Below, one piece after another: positions 39,150 to 49,984 of a DNA stretch of 64,000 nucleotides (within the stretch, counting starts at the first letter, position 1; each line of letters begins with the position of its first letter). Location of the stretch: positions 7,440,001-7,504,000 of the forward strand of contig NC_092363.1 in NCBI RefSeq assembly GCF_030848805.1. Reading direction: 5' to 3'. Under the pieces are notes generated by a model. It made no database searches, had not been told where the DNA came from, and saw only the letters and a list, made by a program, of their open reading frames with translations. The translations under genes and the position numbers were made by a program. Source of the DNA: Temnothorax longispinosus. Taxonomy: Eukaryota; Arthropoda; Insecta; Hymenoptera; Formicidae.

Positions 39150-41442
39150 CCGACGACGCCGCTGCTAGTAAAAGCTAGTCGAGCCCGACGCTACGGAATG
39201 GAAGAAAGAAGGAAGGCGAAGTAAGACGGAAAGAGTCATTAACCCAAATATCTGCCGCGGATTCACCTCGAATCGGCGCGTTTCCCCTCGCGCGCATTCT
39301 TAATCGCGCGACGAGCGCAGCGGCTCCCAGATAACGCGGTTTTTCCCGCGGAGTTTCCGACTTTCGGATAACTAATTAAAAGCGAGCTCTCCCTTCGCAC
39401 GATCGCGCGCACACGCCTATAATGGCAGGCTAATTTCTATTTCATCCTAATTCACCGCCGCGCCGAGACAATGAATCGGACGATTGAACGTTGAATATAA
39501 CGAGATGCGGGGCGAGAGTAAAAGTTTCTGCTAACGAGCGCTAGAGCATGGGACGAGCGGCGCACAATAGCGGCGTACAATAGCGGCGCACAATAGTGGT
39601 CACCAACTGGTAACCCAGAGAATGCGCGAAATGCGTATCCGGTGCACCGCAAAACGTCGGATATTCGGACGCGTTGCAGTTCGGTTGTAATTTGCATCCC
39701 GCTATGTGCATCCGAATGCCTTTCTTGCGACGCAGCATCCCTCGCGCGACAAAGAAAGAAATAGGGTTACATGTCCTATCGCGGTGTAATAAAGAAACGC
39801 AAAGCAGGGAGGAGATGTTTTCGCATACGGTGATGGGAACGGTCTAGAGGAGGCTGTCTTGAATTTTTCGGATGGCTTATCTGTATGCCAAGCATATTTC
39901 TGGAGCCCTATGATTGGGGACCGAAAGTGATGTCGATAAAACCAAATAACAGAGAAAGACAAGCTATGTCATACGGGAAACGTTGGGTCCCTCGAGATCA
40001 GATCAGTTGTAATTACATGCCTCGTAAATTTTAACGATCCCCGATCGGCACGGCTGACTCGATGCGCAAAAAAAAGTGGGCGTTGTAATTGACAATCTGC
40101 AGCGTTCTATAATATCAAATTTATGAGGCTCTCGTTGTCCACAAAACACAATTTAGCGCATGTATGTTTGCGCGGATTATCGATCTTTAATTGTTCGAAT
40201 AATCGTATTAATCATTGAAAATCGAATTCCAGATTGGCGAAAATGTATCAACTCGGTATTGTATAAAATATACTATCAATCGTGAATTTACGCAAACTTA
40301 TAATCAATGTAGAGTAGTAGACATATGTAAAATAAACCCATATATTGTATTTCTTTATAATATATATAATTACGTGCATATATCAGTTTCAATAATATAA
40401 ACGTGTATAAAATATTATTAATCAATTATATTTTTTAAGAAACTCGGAAACATATATATATTTTACAGCCAATTTCCTTCTCACAAAGATGCTTAAATAG
40501 CGTTTAACATAAATTAAATATTCTGTTGACATTATGTACAATATTAAATATTAAAAGTCTATCTTACACCCATAAATCGAATAATGCAACCAACAAAATT
40601 GATCAAGGTATTTTCAACTTCTTTTTCTTTCGTGATACGTGATGCGTTGCTGAAGTGTGTCAGATGAAAGTCCGAGATGAAAGTGGGGTCGGGCTATTGA
40701 AGCTACGTTAGGTCTAGGTTTGAATTAACGTGTAGCCGAGGAACAACGACGCAATATTGCGACTGGGTATCAACTGACTGTGCTCTTTTGCTTTAACGGT
40801 AGAGGCTCGCGAATACACTGAGGAATTCGCACACCATGCAGGTGCGAGGACCCGAAAGGTTAACCGAGACGTCTCCGAGACGGGCTCAACGTCCTCCGGC
40901 TTTGTATCCTTTGGCTCTTTTCAGCGATTCCTATCGTAGACGTCCATTGTGTTCGACGCCTTCGCCTCCTTTTCAGATTTTCTTATGTCCGCGCATTTTA
41001 CGGCGACAGGACCGACCTAGATAATCAGGAAAACATTTTTCCCTCTTTTCATTCATTGAAAAAATCCGAGGAAACCGAGATATTTAACGTCTCCTTTAAA
41101 TTTTATTTACAGTTACCGCAGATAATAATTTTTCAAGTTTATTCTATCGTATATTTCACAGTTGTATTTAATTGCGGACCCAGTTCTTAAAGAATGGCAA
41201 TAAATAACGAATGACAATAACGACGAGCAAAAAAGAATGGCGTTGAACGGTATCTAATTTCAGTGCACGCGGTATCGACGATCGGATGCACAGTGTGATT
41301 CCCGGACGATTTTAATCGATCCTTATCGCGCCTAGCGGACTGCCGAGCAGGCGACCATTAATCAGATCTTCATTAAGATTGGCATCGATTGCCAAGAGCA
41401 GGAGAGCGCCGAGCGACGAAAGAAGGAAAGCCTAGCACTTAC

Positions 41443-41645
41443 CGTCGCGGCTTCGGACGGAGTATCTCGTGACCCGAATCAGATATGCAGATGCTCAAGC
41501 TCAGTGGTCCCCCGTAGTGTTCCGAGGGAGTGCTGGCTGTCTGCACGGTCGACTGTTGAGGGCTGGAGATACCGCCCCAGCCGGAAGTGCTGCCTAGGAA
41601 AAGCGGCTGCTGTCCGCCGTCCATCGTCGGTCGTTCCAGATTCAT
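41443..41645 (-). CDS. Alternative first coding exon of the ankyrin-BTB gene (form B)
   Basis: On the minus strand an ATG in a textbook context (CACCATG, 41645-41643) opens 67 codons plus two bases and ends at a strong donor, CG|GTAAGTG (exon end 41443). A good acceptor (ATTTGCAG, exon starts 41677) precedes it, so 41677-41646 is leader. The donor is phase 2, matching the acceptor at 30594 but not a phase-0 entry before the 34401 ATG. This makes it an alternative to, not an extension of, the 34.4-kb exon. The peptide starts MNLERPTMDGGQQPLFLG and is Ser/Gly-rich with no domain. Joined to the shared exons it would give about 1294 residues. That the transcript exists is inference from phase and signals. 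Confidence 0.6.
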
Positions 41646-44600
41646 GGTGTCTCCAGAAGCTAGCACCGCCGGAAAACCTGCAAATTATCGCGCGTGTTAT
41701 GCGCCTTGCCTAACGTCAGCATCATAATCATCATTCTCATCATCATCGTCGTCTCGTCCAGATCTCTTTTACGATCTTACCGGGATCGAAGTAAAATCCC
41801 GGAAACGAACGAAATGAGTTTTTCACATGGCATCGCGGAGAGATAAACTCGTCGGTTACATTTTATGTCAATATCATTTCCTCAATTTTATCACTCCGTA
41901 TCATTTCGCTTTAGTTTAATTTACTTTTTTACGCTTTGCTTCGATTCGCATTAATAAATCTTGTTGATCCAACATATTGAGTTTGAACACAGATCTATAG
42001 ATGGAGGTAATGAAGAATTCCATCGTTCAAGTATTGGTAGCAACCAGAGTGATGAACCAGTTTGCTCGTCGCTGTAAGGGGAAAAAACATTGCGATATGC
42101 ATTCGTCAAACTTGACGAATGAAAGGAAATGTTGTACAAACACGTCGCTCGAGATAATGCAGAAACTTCACCATATTTCACACGAGAAATCTAGCTGAGC
42201 AGAAATAATCTACGAAAGAAAGTAATTATGCGAAACTTTCTCGAGCGCGAAGGTCATTAACGAGTCAGATAATTGTGGGGGAGTAATTATCGCCGAGATG
42301 TTATCGCGGTAAGAAAAACAACTATTCAGACTTCTCATTCATATAAGAAAAGATAAAAGAATGACAAATAAAAATGGCTATAAAAATTATTCCTTGTTAA
42401 TAACGTCTGGTTTTAGTACTCTATTCAAATGTACTTCAAATACATTGAAAAAAAAAAGATCTTTGAAAGAAAAGAGAGTAAAGCAAAAGAGAAGAGAAAG
42501 TTGAAAGGAATAAAAGCGGAAAGTCGATTTCGTAACTTGTGAGTCAGAAAATATTAAAGACCTTTATTAAAATGTATAAAATGAACGGAGAGAAAGAGAA
42601 AGAGACGTGTAGACTACTAGAAATTATAAACTGCTTATATTTTCCGCAACGCGTATTTCACGTCGAAATAAAAGTCGGAGAATTTTTTTTCCATTTTATA
42701 TGACTCACCACTGACTATCTCATATCTCTGATCCGCTAAACCGCTTTAGTCTCTCGAAAAATTAGATTTCCAGACCAGTTTCATACGCGGCACGAAAAAG
42801 TACCAATTATTATACGCATTCGCGGAAACACGTAATCGGAGAAAGGAATAGATTACGTGGCGGCGAGTGTGTAGCCCTGAATTTGCGATCAGTTGCGACA
42901 ATCCAGGTAAATGGACCGGATAAACGAACGAAAGCGCAAAAAAACGAATGTATTGTCGGCCGCGTTGTTGAAAACGCGATCGTCTCCTGCGCGAGAGATA
43001 TATATTCGTCGGAACTCACGACGAGAGAAATTCCGTCTCAATACACGTCGTCCCCGAGGCTCTCGGCCTGTGCGCGTCGTGCTTGTGCACGCTCGTGTTG
43101 CTCCCTTTGACGGATTCTTGTATGCAATTACTCTGCCAGGCTCCCAAAGTGCTTCCTTAAGCGTGCGTTTCAAGATGGGGGGACAACCCAGTACCCCATG
43201 ACGTGCCTGCCTGCCCGGCTGCTCTTTCGGGGAACTTTTATCGATGTAATATTCGCTGAATCTCATCACGGTAATAATGCGACAGTCAGAATGACGGGAG
43301 CAGCCGTAAAAGCGTGTATACTTTTTCATAAAACGTACGTCAGTAAGAGTCACGTAAGTTATAATAACAGAGTTGATTTTTTGCTAATTAAAAATCGATA
43401 AAAAAAAGAGCGGTCTTGTTGTAAAAGTTTGAAAAAAGAAGAATTGAGCAACAGCGTGTGCTAATTTTGGGGCAAAAGTATAAACTTGATTTTTCTTCGT
43501 TAAAAAGAAAGTGAGGACGTTTATATATAAGATGAAACACGCATTATACCTTTCCAAATATGTATTGGTAAAATTCTAATAAATTAGAGCACAGCGCACA
43601 GACTCCACAGCTCAATTTTACGATCTTCGGTTCGATGACTGATTTAACATACAAGGCACCGAGGTAACTGGTTTAATGTAAACGGACTCGCCAAAAGTGG
43701 CGTTGTGTCCCGAAGTGTATTTAACTGACCTCGACTGGTCTCTCACACACATCTTCCTTTCTAACCGATCGGTCGGATATACGTGCAGGTATATACTTTG
43801 GAAGGGACGGGTGCGTACACGAATGTAAAGCTGCGCCCGGCGTAAACCTGTCATTTGCCAGAAAGAAAATCAGGGTCAACCGGTAATCGTTAAGTGATTT
43901 TGCAAAAAGCGAACTGGATGTCGAAGATTCTCGGAGAAATATGCCGTTTATTTGGAAGGGACACTTATCGCGGCCTGTCATTAAAATCTCTCCCCTGCTT
44001 CGCACAAAGCAAATCGCGCAAATGGTGCTCGCGAAAGAAAAGACTGACTGTGTATATACGACATTGTCTCTCTTCTCCCATTTTAATTAACTTAATCTTC
44101 ATAGCACGGCGTTACATGGATACGTGGCATAATTTCTAACTAAACATAAATTATGAAGAAAGGCATGAGATTTGTACAACATGTACTTTTTATGACAAAA
44201 ATGCTTTGCTATTGCTCAATTATTTATTTTCAATAATGATCAAAATCCCAAATGCAACGCAGGCACACACGTTCTATTGTGGAAAGGTACATCTATAATG
44301 ATTTATCGCGTATCAATCAAGCAAAAACTTGAAATTCGGATTAATCAGAAAAGTGTACGATCAACGTCGCCGAATGCATCGGGACGATGCACTGATGCCT
44401 TCAAAGCGACACCTGACAGTTCGGACTCGTCTCGATCAAACCGCTGATGATTACAAACCTCTAAGGGCCGGTTACGTCAACGTCACGCGGTGTTAATTTC
44501 GGTTACACAGATTTTTCTTCGCTATTTATATCACAAATAAAACTACAATCCAAAAAAAGAAATGGCAGAATTAAATTTGTTCTCGTTTCCACTTCCATCG

Positions 44601-45600
44601 TTTCTGTTTATCAGATCTTTTCTCACGCGACTACACAGCATAAATTATAAAATATACGAATCGTTAAAAAAGATATATATGTCTAAAAAAGAAAAATAGA
44701 AGTAAACCTGTAACCTGTACAGTTATATTTGAAAAGTCACGCACGGAGTAAGATCTGGGTCCGCCAAGAGTTCCCGGAAAAGAACATTGCATATCTGTAT
44801 GGATACCCGTACGCATGAAAACATGTTCAGAATCGGAGTCACGCGTCTTCACAAGTATTAACTGGAAGCAGCATTTCCCGGATGTTCTATAAAGACATTT
44901 TCGAGTCAATTGGGATCATAGAAATTGACCTCCGTTCGTACAAATTAAGCGTGAACCACTTATGCGCGCCTAACACATTCTCCTTTTCATTTATTATAGT
45001 CGTAATTTTCCGCGCGTTTCTTTACGTTATTTCTCTACATATCCGAATAAATATCTATTTAAGAAATTTCTCAATTTTATTAGTCTTTGTGAGGATGAGC
45101 AACGACCTTCGCGCGAAGGCGAACCTTCCCCTCGGAGGGTGGAAGATCGCGCAGACGGAGCTCGGGGCGCGGGACAATCTTGGCGCGGCGTTGGGCCCCG
45201 TAATACACGCGGCATTGAGAATATATACACGTACACGCATACACGCGACATGGTGTAAGCGACGTGCACGCGGTCGTCCGCCCCGCGACCGCCGCATTCC
45301 AGGGGCTACCCAAACTGAAGCCTATACCTTATAGCCTTATACACCGAGCTCTCACTTCTTCTCTCTCTCTCTCCTCTCTTTCGTTTCTCTTCTTCTCCCC
45401 CCATCCTTTCCCCCGCACACGTTTCACCACGATATCCTCCCTCCGTGCCTCGTGACTCCCTTTTCCATCCCGTAGTGCTTTTTTTTTCTTTACTCCACTC
45501 TCGTTCTCTCCTCCTCTCCCTCTTCTTCTTTCTGTCCTTCCTACCGCCTTTTGCGAGAATCCACGCGCGAATCTCGTCCCTCTACTCTGTACGAAATTTA

Positions 45601-45605
<5 letters not shown>

Positions 45606-45652
<47 letters not shown>

Positions 45653-45659
45653 TTCTCTC
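45606..45659. repeat. CT microsatellite
   Basis: About 18 uninterrupted CT units followed by an interrupted CT tract. Confidence 0.9.
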
Positions 45660-46192
45660 ATTTTCTCTCGAACGCAATGCGACACCTGGCACGATCCCAT
45701 CGACATCATCGAATTTCATTCGTTCGCGAGATTTTACGAGACAACGCGCCTGGCGTTGCTCTCGCAGTTTTCATCCTTTTTCGGCATAGACCGAGGATCG
45801 ATTTAATTTTAATCGAGAGGCTCAATTGTCTCTCCGCTCTTTTCCATATTACGCACAGAAAGCGATGAGACAGAAAGAGAAGGAAATAAGAAAAATTAAA
45901 TATTGATAAAAAGATAAGAATTCGACTTGATCTCGAAAAGATCTAAACTGACAATGAGATACTTGCACAGGCAAATGCAATGGATGACGGTTAAAGTACA
46001 ATCAAAGTCGACGCAGGTGAATAAATATTGAAGAGACCATTCCTAACGGAGTTCCAACGACTCGTGTTTTAGAATCCCACAAACATTACTTGTAGTTAAG
46101 CAAAATTTAAGGGACATAATTTTGCCGTATATATATTCTTTTTTTCAATGCATACCTGACAAAAAACGTATCTCAGTATTGCATACAATTTC

Positions 46193-46224
46193 ATTTAATA
46201 ACCGCACAACGACGGTTATTAAAT
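46193..46224. repeat. Perfect 12-bp inverted repeat, 8-nt loop
   Basis: Arms ATTTAATAACCG (46193-46204) and CGGTTATTAAAT (46213-46224) are exact complements. Confidence 0.8.
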
Positions 46225-46587
46225 AGGTTAGTAAACAGGCTAATTTCAATTAATCTCCTGCTTTTAAAGCGAGACAAATGCGAATTTAAACCTCGCCTAA
46301 AAACAAAAGACTTACGTACAGAGAACAATACCGCTCACGCCGTTTATTTCTCGGGCAGACAATTTTTTCGGGACAACAAAATAAGTAAAAAAATATACAC
46401 GATCAAGACATTCGTGTGGCTCCCTTAAAAGCCAAACTGATAAATTCTACTTTCTTAATTCGGAGCACCACGATTACAACTTCAATTGTCTCCGATTTCT
46501 GTTTCACGGAGTCGATCAGTTTGGCTTCTGAGAGGCTCGTGTACGACTAAAAGGAAACAATGTCTATAAAATCTATGAGAGACTTAC

Positions 46588-46800
46588 CAGGAGTTGTTCA
46601 ACGCGTTGACAGAAAGGGACCCGTCCTCGCGCCGTCGAGCACATATCTGGAGGGCCTGGAGGGCCGGGGAGACCAAGTCACACTCTCGATCGCGTCCTCG
46701 CGAATTTGTCTCACTCGAACACCGTTTTACTGTCGTCCGACACGGCTTGTTCCTTTCAGTTGCACTTTCCACGTCTGTTCTACGATCTTTTCCTTTTAGG
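46588..46800 (-). other. Candidate non-coding leader exon of the ankyrin-BTB gene
   Basis: On the minus strand a strong donor, CTCCTG|GTAAGT, ends an exon at 46588. No conserved coding sequence precedes it. It could be the first exon that splices to 41677. The 5' limit given is nominal; no core promoter motif fixes the start site. Confidence 0.3.
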
Positions 46801-48298
46801 ATCGATCAAAGGGACACAAATCGACGGACCTCCGCAAAGAAAATTATATTAGTCTTTCTCGAACACTTCATCTTCATCGACAAAATTCACGAAGATGTGT
46901 ATACGCCAAAAAAATGTAAATTAAACACACAAAACGTCTCCGGTTTGATCTCCATCGAGTTTTTTCCGAATCTTTAAAATATTTCGATAGGAGCTTGCCT
47001 CGAAGATCAAAGAGAAGTACACTTGGAACGGAATCGCGGATGACGGTTCCGTTATTTATTTCGGCTTCGGACGCTCAATCCCCTTCGTTCTCGACGCTCG
47101 AAGTCACCGGGGTCTCGATTCGTTTTCGCCGTACGTGAATCGCCGTACGTGTCCCCATTTCCGCAGCTCAAAGCAGTGCGCGACGGCAGTTAAAAAATCC
47201 TGATTTAAACACGTAGATCGAACTCGAGGATATTGGCTCTCTTTCAGAGACCGAACGAGACCGACGCCGACGCCGCGCCGCGAGATAAGAGATAACGCTT
47301 TGTCACAGCGCGTTCAAAGTATACAAGGTGGACGAGAGGCCAGCCGAAAGGAACGGACCACTCGACACGCGCGAGCGTGGAACTGTAAACACGCCCGGGC
47401 CTTTAAAAAAAGCCTCTCTCTCTCTCTCTCTCTCTCTATTTTTCTTGCAGAGACGGCACGGTCAGCGGGTCGCCCGATCGCCGCCGCGATGCCGACGCGA
47501 TGCGATCCGATCCGATCAGATCCGATGCGATCTATGGGCGCAGTCGCGGGTCGCGGGAGATGTGCAGATATATCACTGAGATGTCACGACGGTCCATTCG
47601 AAATTTCCTCGCGGAAATTACTCGCGCCGATTTTTTCGACTCGCGTGGTCGCGCGGGCGCGCGCACGCCCCGCGATCGGCCGAGTCACCGTCACCGTCGA
47701 CGCCGCTGCTGGCCGCTGCCGCCGTCGCTTTTCGGCAGCTGTCAATTACCGCTAACACAGTTGCCGCGTTTATGCAGCATCCCGAACCGACCACTTTCGG
47801 TCCAGCGGCCGCCGAGGAAGAAGAAAGAAAAAAAAACCGCGGGAGAGATTATAAATCGCCCTGCCGTCACCTGCCGGACGTTCCCGGAAACTCATTCCCC
47901 CCTATTTACTCACAAGAATTATCGATTGTTCATATGTGTTTATCAAAATACGATAAATAAAAAATTATTCCCGTTTCTCGTCGTAATTTGCAATATAAAT
48001 TGCAACGAAAAAATTCTGCTGAAGATTGCTGGCTTTATGAGAATTTCCGTAACGCGAAAAGTCGAATAAGAAATAAAATAATGAAAAAAAGGGAAAGAAA
48101 TTCGCCGTATACTAACGCCCTCTCGATAAAATCGCGGCGAAAATATGAAACGACGAGAAGCTGCGCTGCTTACCAATCGCGCAATTGTTTATAACCTGGA
48201 TCGGCGAGCAACCGGTTAAAAGTTACTCCGATATTTGCCAACAGTTTACAGTTTGATTTCTCGAGCGGCAATTCGGACAAGTGAATTATCGTTCAAAC
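46801..48298. other. Divergent promoter interval (ankyrin-BTB form B / mRpL44)
   Basis: This lies between a leftward candidate leader exon and the rightward mRpL44 gene. It is moderately GC-rich at 47.3-47.8 kb, with a CT microsatellite at 47413-47437 and a short direct repeat of GATCC/GATGC units near 47500-47530. No supportable ORF. A shared or back-to-back promoter is inferred from gene orientation. Confidence 0.4.
47413..47437. repeat. CT microsatellite
   Basis: An uninterrupted (CT)n of about 12 units. Confidence 0.85.
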
Positions 48299-49715
48299 AT
48301 GAACGTCTTACGTTCGTGCGTTAAAACTGTTATCCTGAGCAAAGGAGTGCGATCTATAAATTACGAAGGTTAGACACGCTTCACACGCTTCTTTCATTAA
48401 CGCATTACGATTTCATTTTAAGGAATAAAACTGACAACAATTGCAATTGATTTTTGCCTTTCGTGTCTATCAGGACAGAGATCCATTAAAAGATGGGTGG
48501 CAGCGACGCAAGTAGAAATTACCAGACGCAAGAGGAAGCTAGACCCGCAACCGGAGCCGAAACGCAACACTTTTCTCGACTGGAATAGATCCGCGGAGAT
48601 TTATGCCTTTAACAAACGATTGTCCGAAAATTTTGACACGGAAAAACTGGAGCAAGCCTTCACTCATAAGTCATACCTTATTCGAGAACAGCATAGACAG
48701 AAAGAGATGGGAATTGAAGATCCTGTACTCGCTGTACAAGATAACGCTGAACTTATTAGAGATGGCGAGAAGCTCACGTCAGAAATTGTGCAGAATTATC
48801 TAGTCCAAGTTTTACCACACGCATCTGAGGATGTCATAATGTATGTGCCATAAAACATATACATAAATATAAGGATAAATGTTATATATTGTAGTACTAG
48901 GATAATTGAGAATTAATCATGTATCTTCTAGTTTGTTGCACGACTACCTTCTTTCTGAGGAAATCCTGGCTAAAGCAGCTTTTCATATTGGAACAAAAGA
49001 TATTATCTTAACAGAGGCAAGTATAGAAAAATCCAAATCCAATATACGATTATAAATTTGCTAAATTTCAGTGCGCCGTATACGTGCTCTATTAACAAAT
49101 TTTATCTATTTCTTGAATTAGAGGCAATGTTCAAGTTATGTTTTTAACTTGCTATTTTTTAATTAATCTTTCAGGAATATCCAGTGGCTCAAAAGACTTT
49201 AGCTGACACGTTTCTCGCGCTTGTCGCAGCGCTCGCAAAAAGTGTGGATGCAAATCACGCGGCGACTTTCGTTAGAGACTTCCTGATTGTTACATTAGCT
49301 GAGAAGGATCTAACAGAAATATGGAATCCAGCTCGGCCAGTCGAGCTTTTAAATGACGTTCTACGGAAACAAAACAGATCACCGGCCGAACCAAGACTTA
49401 TCGCGCAAGCGGGACAAAATACCCTCGAAGTGGCGTATCACGTGGCAATGTACTCCGATAAACAATTTCTAGGTTCAGGTAAATGCAACGACGAACAAAT
49501 GTAATGATATGTAGTTTTACCTACTTATGTTTCGTCATTTGATCTAATAACATCTTATATATATTTTTATCTGTTTATTATTTTTTTTAGGATTTGGTCA
49601 AACGATCCAGGAAGCCAAGGACGTGGCTGCTATAAATGTTTTAAGCCGAATATTTGGCCTATTAGACTCCAGTAAACCAATTCAGTTCAATAAGACGATA
49701 AATCTATCTTCGTGA
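48299..49715 (+). CDS. mRpL44: Mitochondrial ribosomal protein L44
   Basis: This component of the mitochondrial large ribosomal subunit (mL44) has an RNase III-like fold and a dsRNA-binding domain. Exons: 48299-48368, 48474-48840, 48932-49016, 49175-49478, 49591-49715; phases match and give 316 residues. The N-terminus MNVLRSCVKTVILSKG is basic and hydroxylated, a likely mitochondrial presequence. The RNase III-like region spans ~60-225 (LEQAFTHKSYL; SEEILAKAAFHIG; FLALVAALAKS; FVRDFLI) and the dsRBD-like region ~235-300 (RKQNRSPAEPRLIAQAG; GQTIQEAKDVAAINVLSRI). The RNase III signature loop is degenerate (NAELIRDGEKL), as in known L44 proteins, so nuclease activity is not expected. Intron 3 uses a GC donor (GAG|GCAAGT), forced by the reading frame into EEYPVAQ. 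Confidence 0.95.
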
Positions 49716-49805
49716 ACAAAGCAAATGTTATTCTTAAGGAGACGAAATTTAGCACAGTGTAATAATGTTGAAATTATTTTCCTTGTATATATAAACTATG
49801 AAAGA

Positions 49806-49811
49806 AATAAA
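49806..49811 (+). terminator. Polyadenylation signal of mRpL44
   Basis: AATAAA lies about 90 nt past the mRpL44 stop, followed by an AT repeat. Confidence 0.6.
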
Positions 49812-49904
49812 AAATATATATATATATGTATAAAATAGAGACAGAGTTTTTACTTGTAAAAGAATATGTAAGAAAAATATAAAATTTGTAATGAACGAAA
49901 CAAT

Positions 49905-49984
49905 ATGGCATCCTTTACTTCAAACTTGTCATTGGTTGATTTCTCTGCGCTGATTTCTTCACGCTGCAATGGAGGCCCATCTAG
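49905..49984 (+). CDS. Possible short first coding exon of a downstream gene
   Basis: An ATG at 49905 (A at -3, G at +4) opens 26 codons that run into a strong donor, CTAG|GTAAGC, ending in phase 2. The peptide begins MASFTSNLSLVDFSALISS and belongs to no family I recognise. If real, it starts a rightward gene immediately after mRpL44, with the rest beyond a long intron. It could equally be chance. Confidence 0.2.

Larger units (their letters stand above)
34402..41442 (-). other. 5' region/intron between alternative first exons of the ankyrin-BTB gene
   Basis: No further exon is supportable. The promoter of form A should lie just right of 34.4 kb. Simple repeats: a GA tract at 36016-36053, four ACGTT units at 38386-38405, and four copies of CTCTCTC at 39122-39149. 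ORFs such as 37929-38270 (plus) show no family resemblance. Confidence 0.5.
41678..46587 (-). other. Leader intron of ankyrin-BTB form B
   Basis: This is bounded by the acceptor before 41677 and a candidate leader donor at 46587. CT microsatellites lie at about 45606-45659. Perfect hairpins lie at 42100-42121 and 46193-46224. No coding exon was recognised on either strand. Confidence 0.4.
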
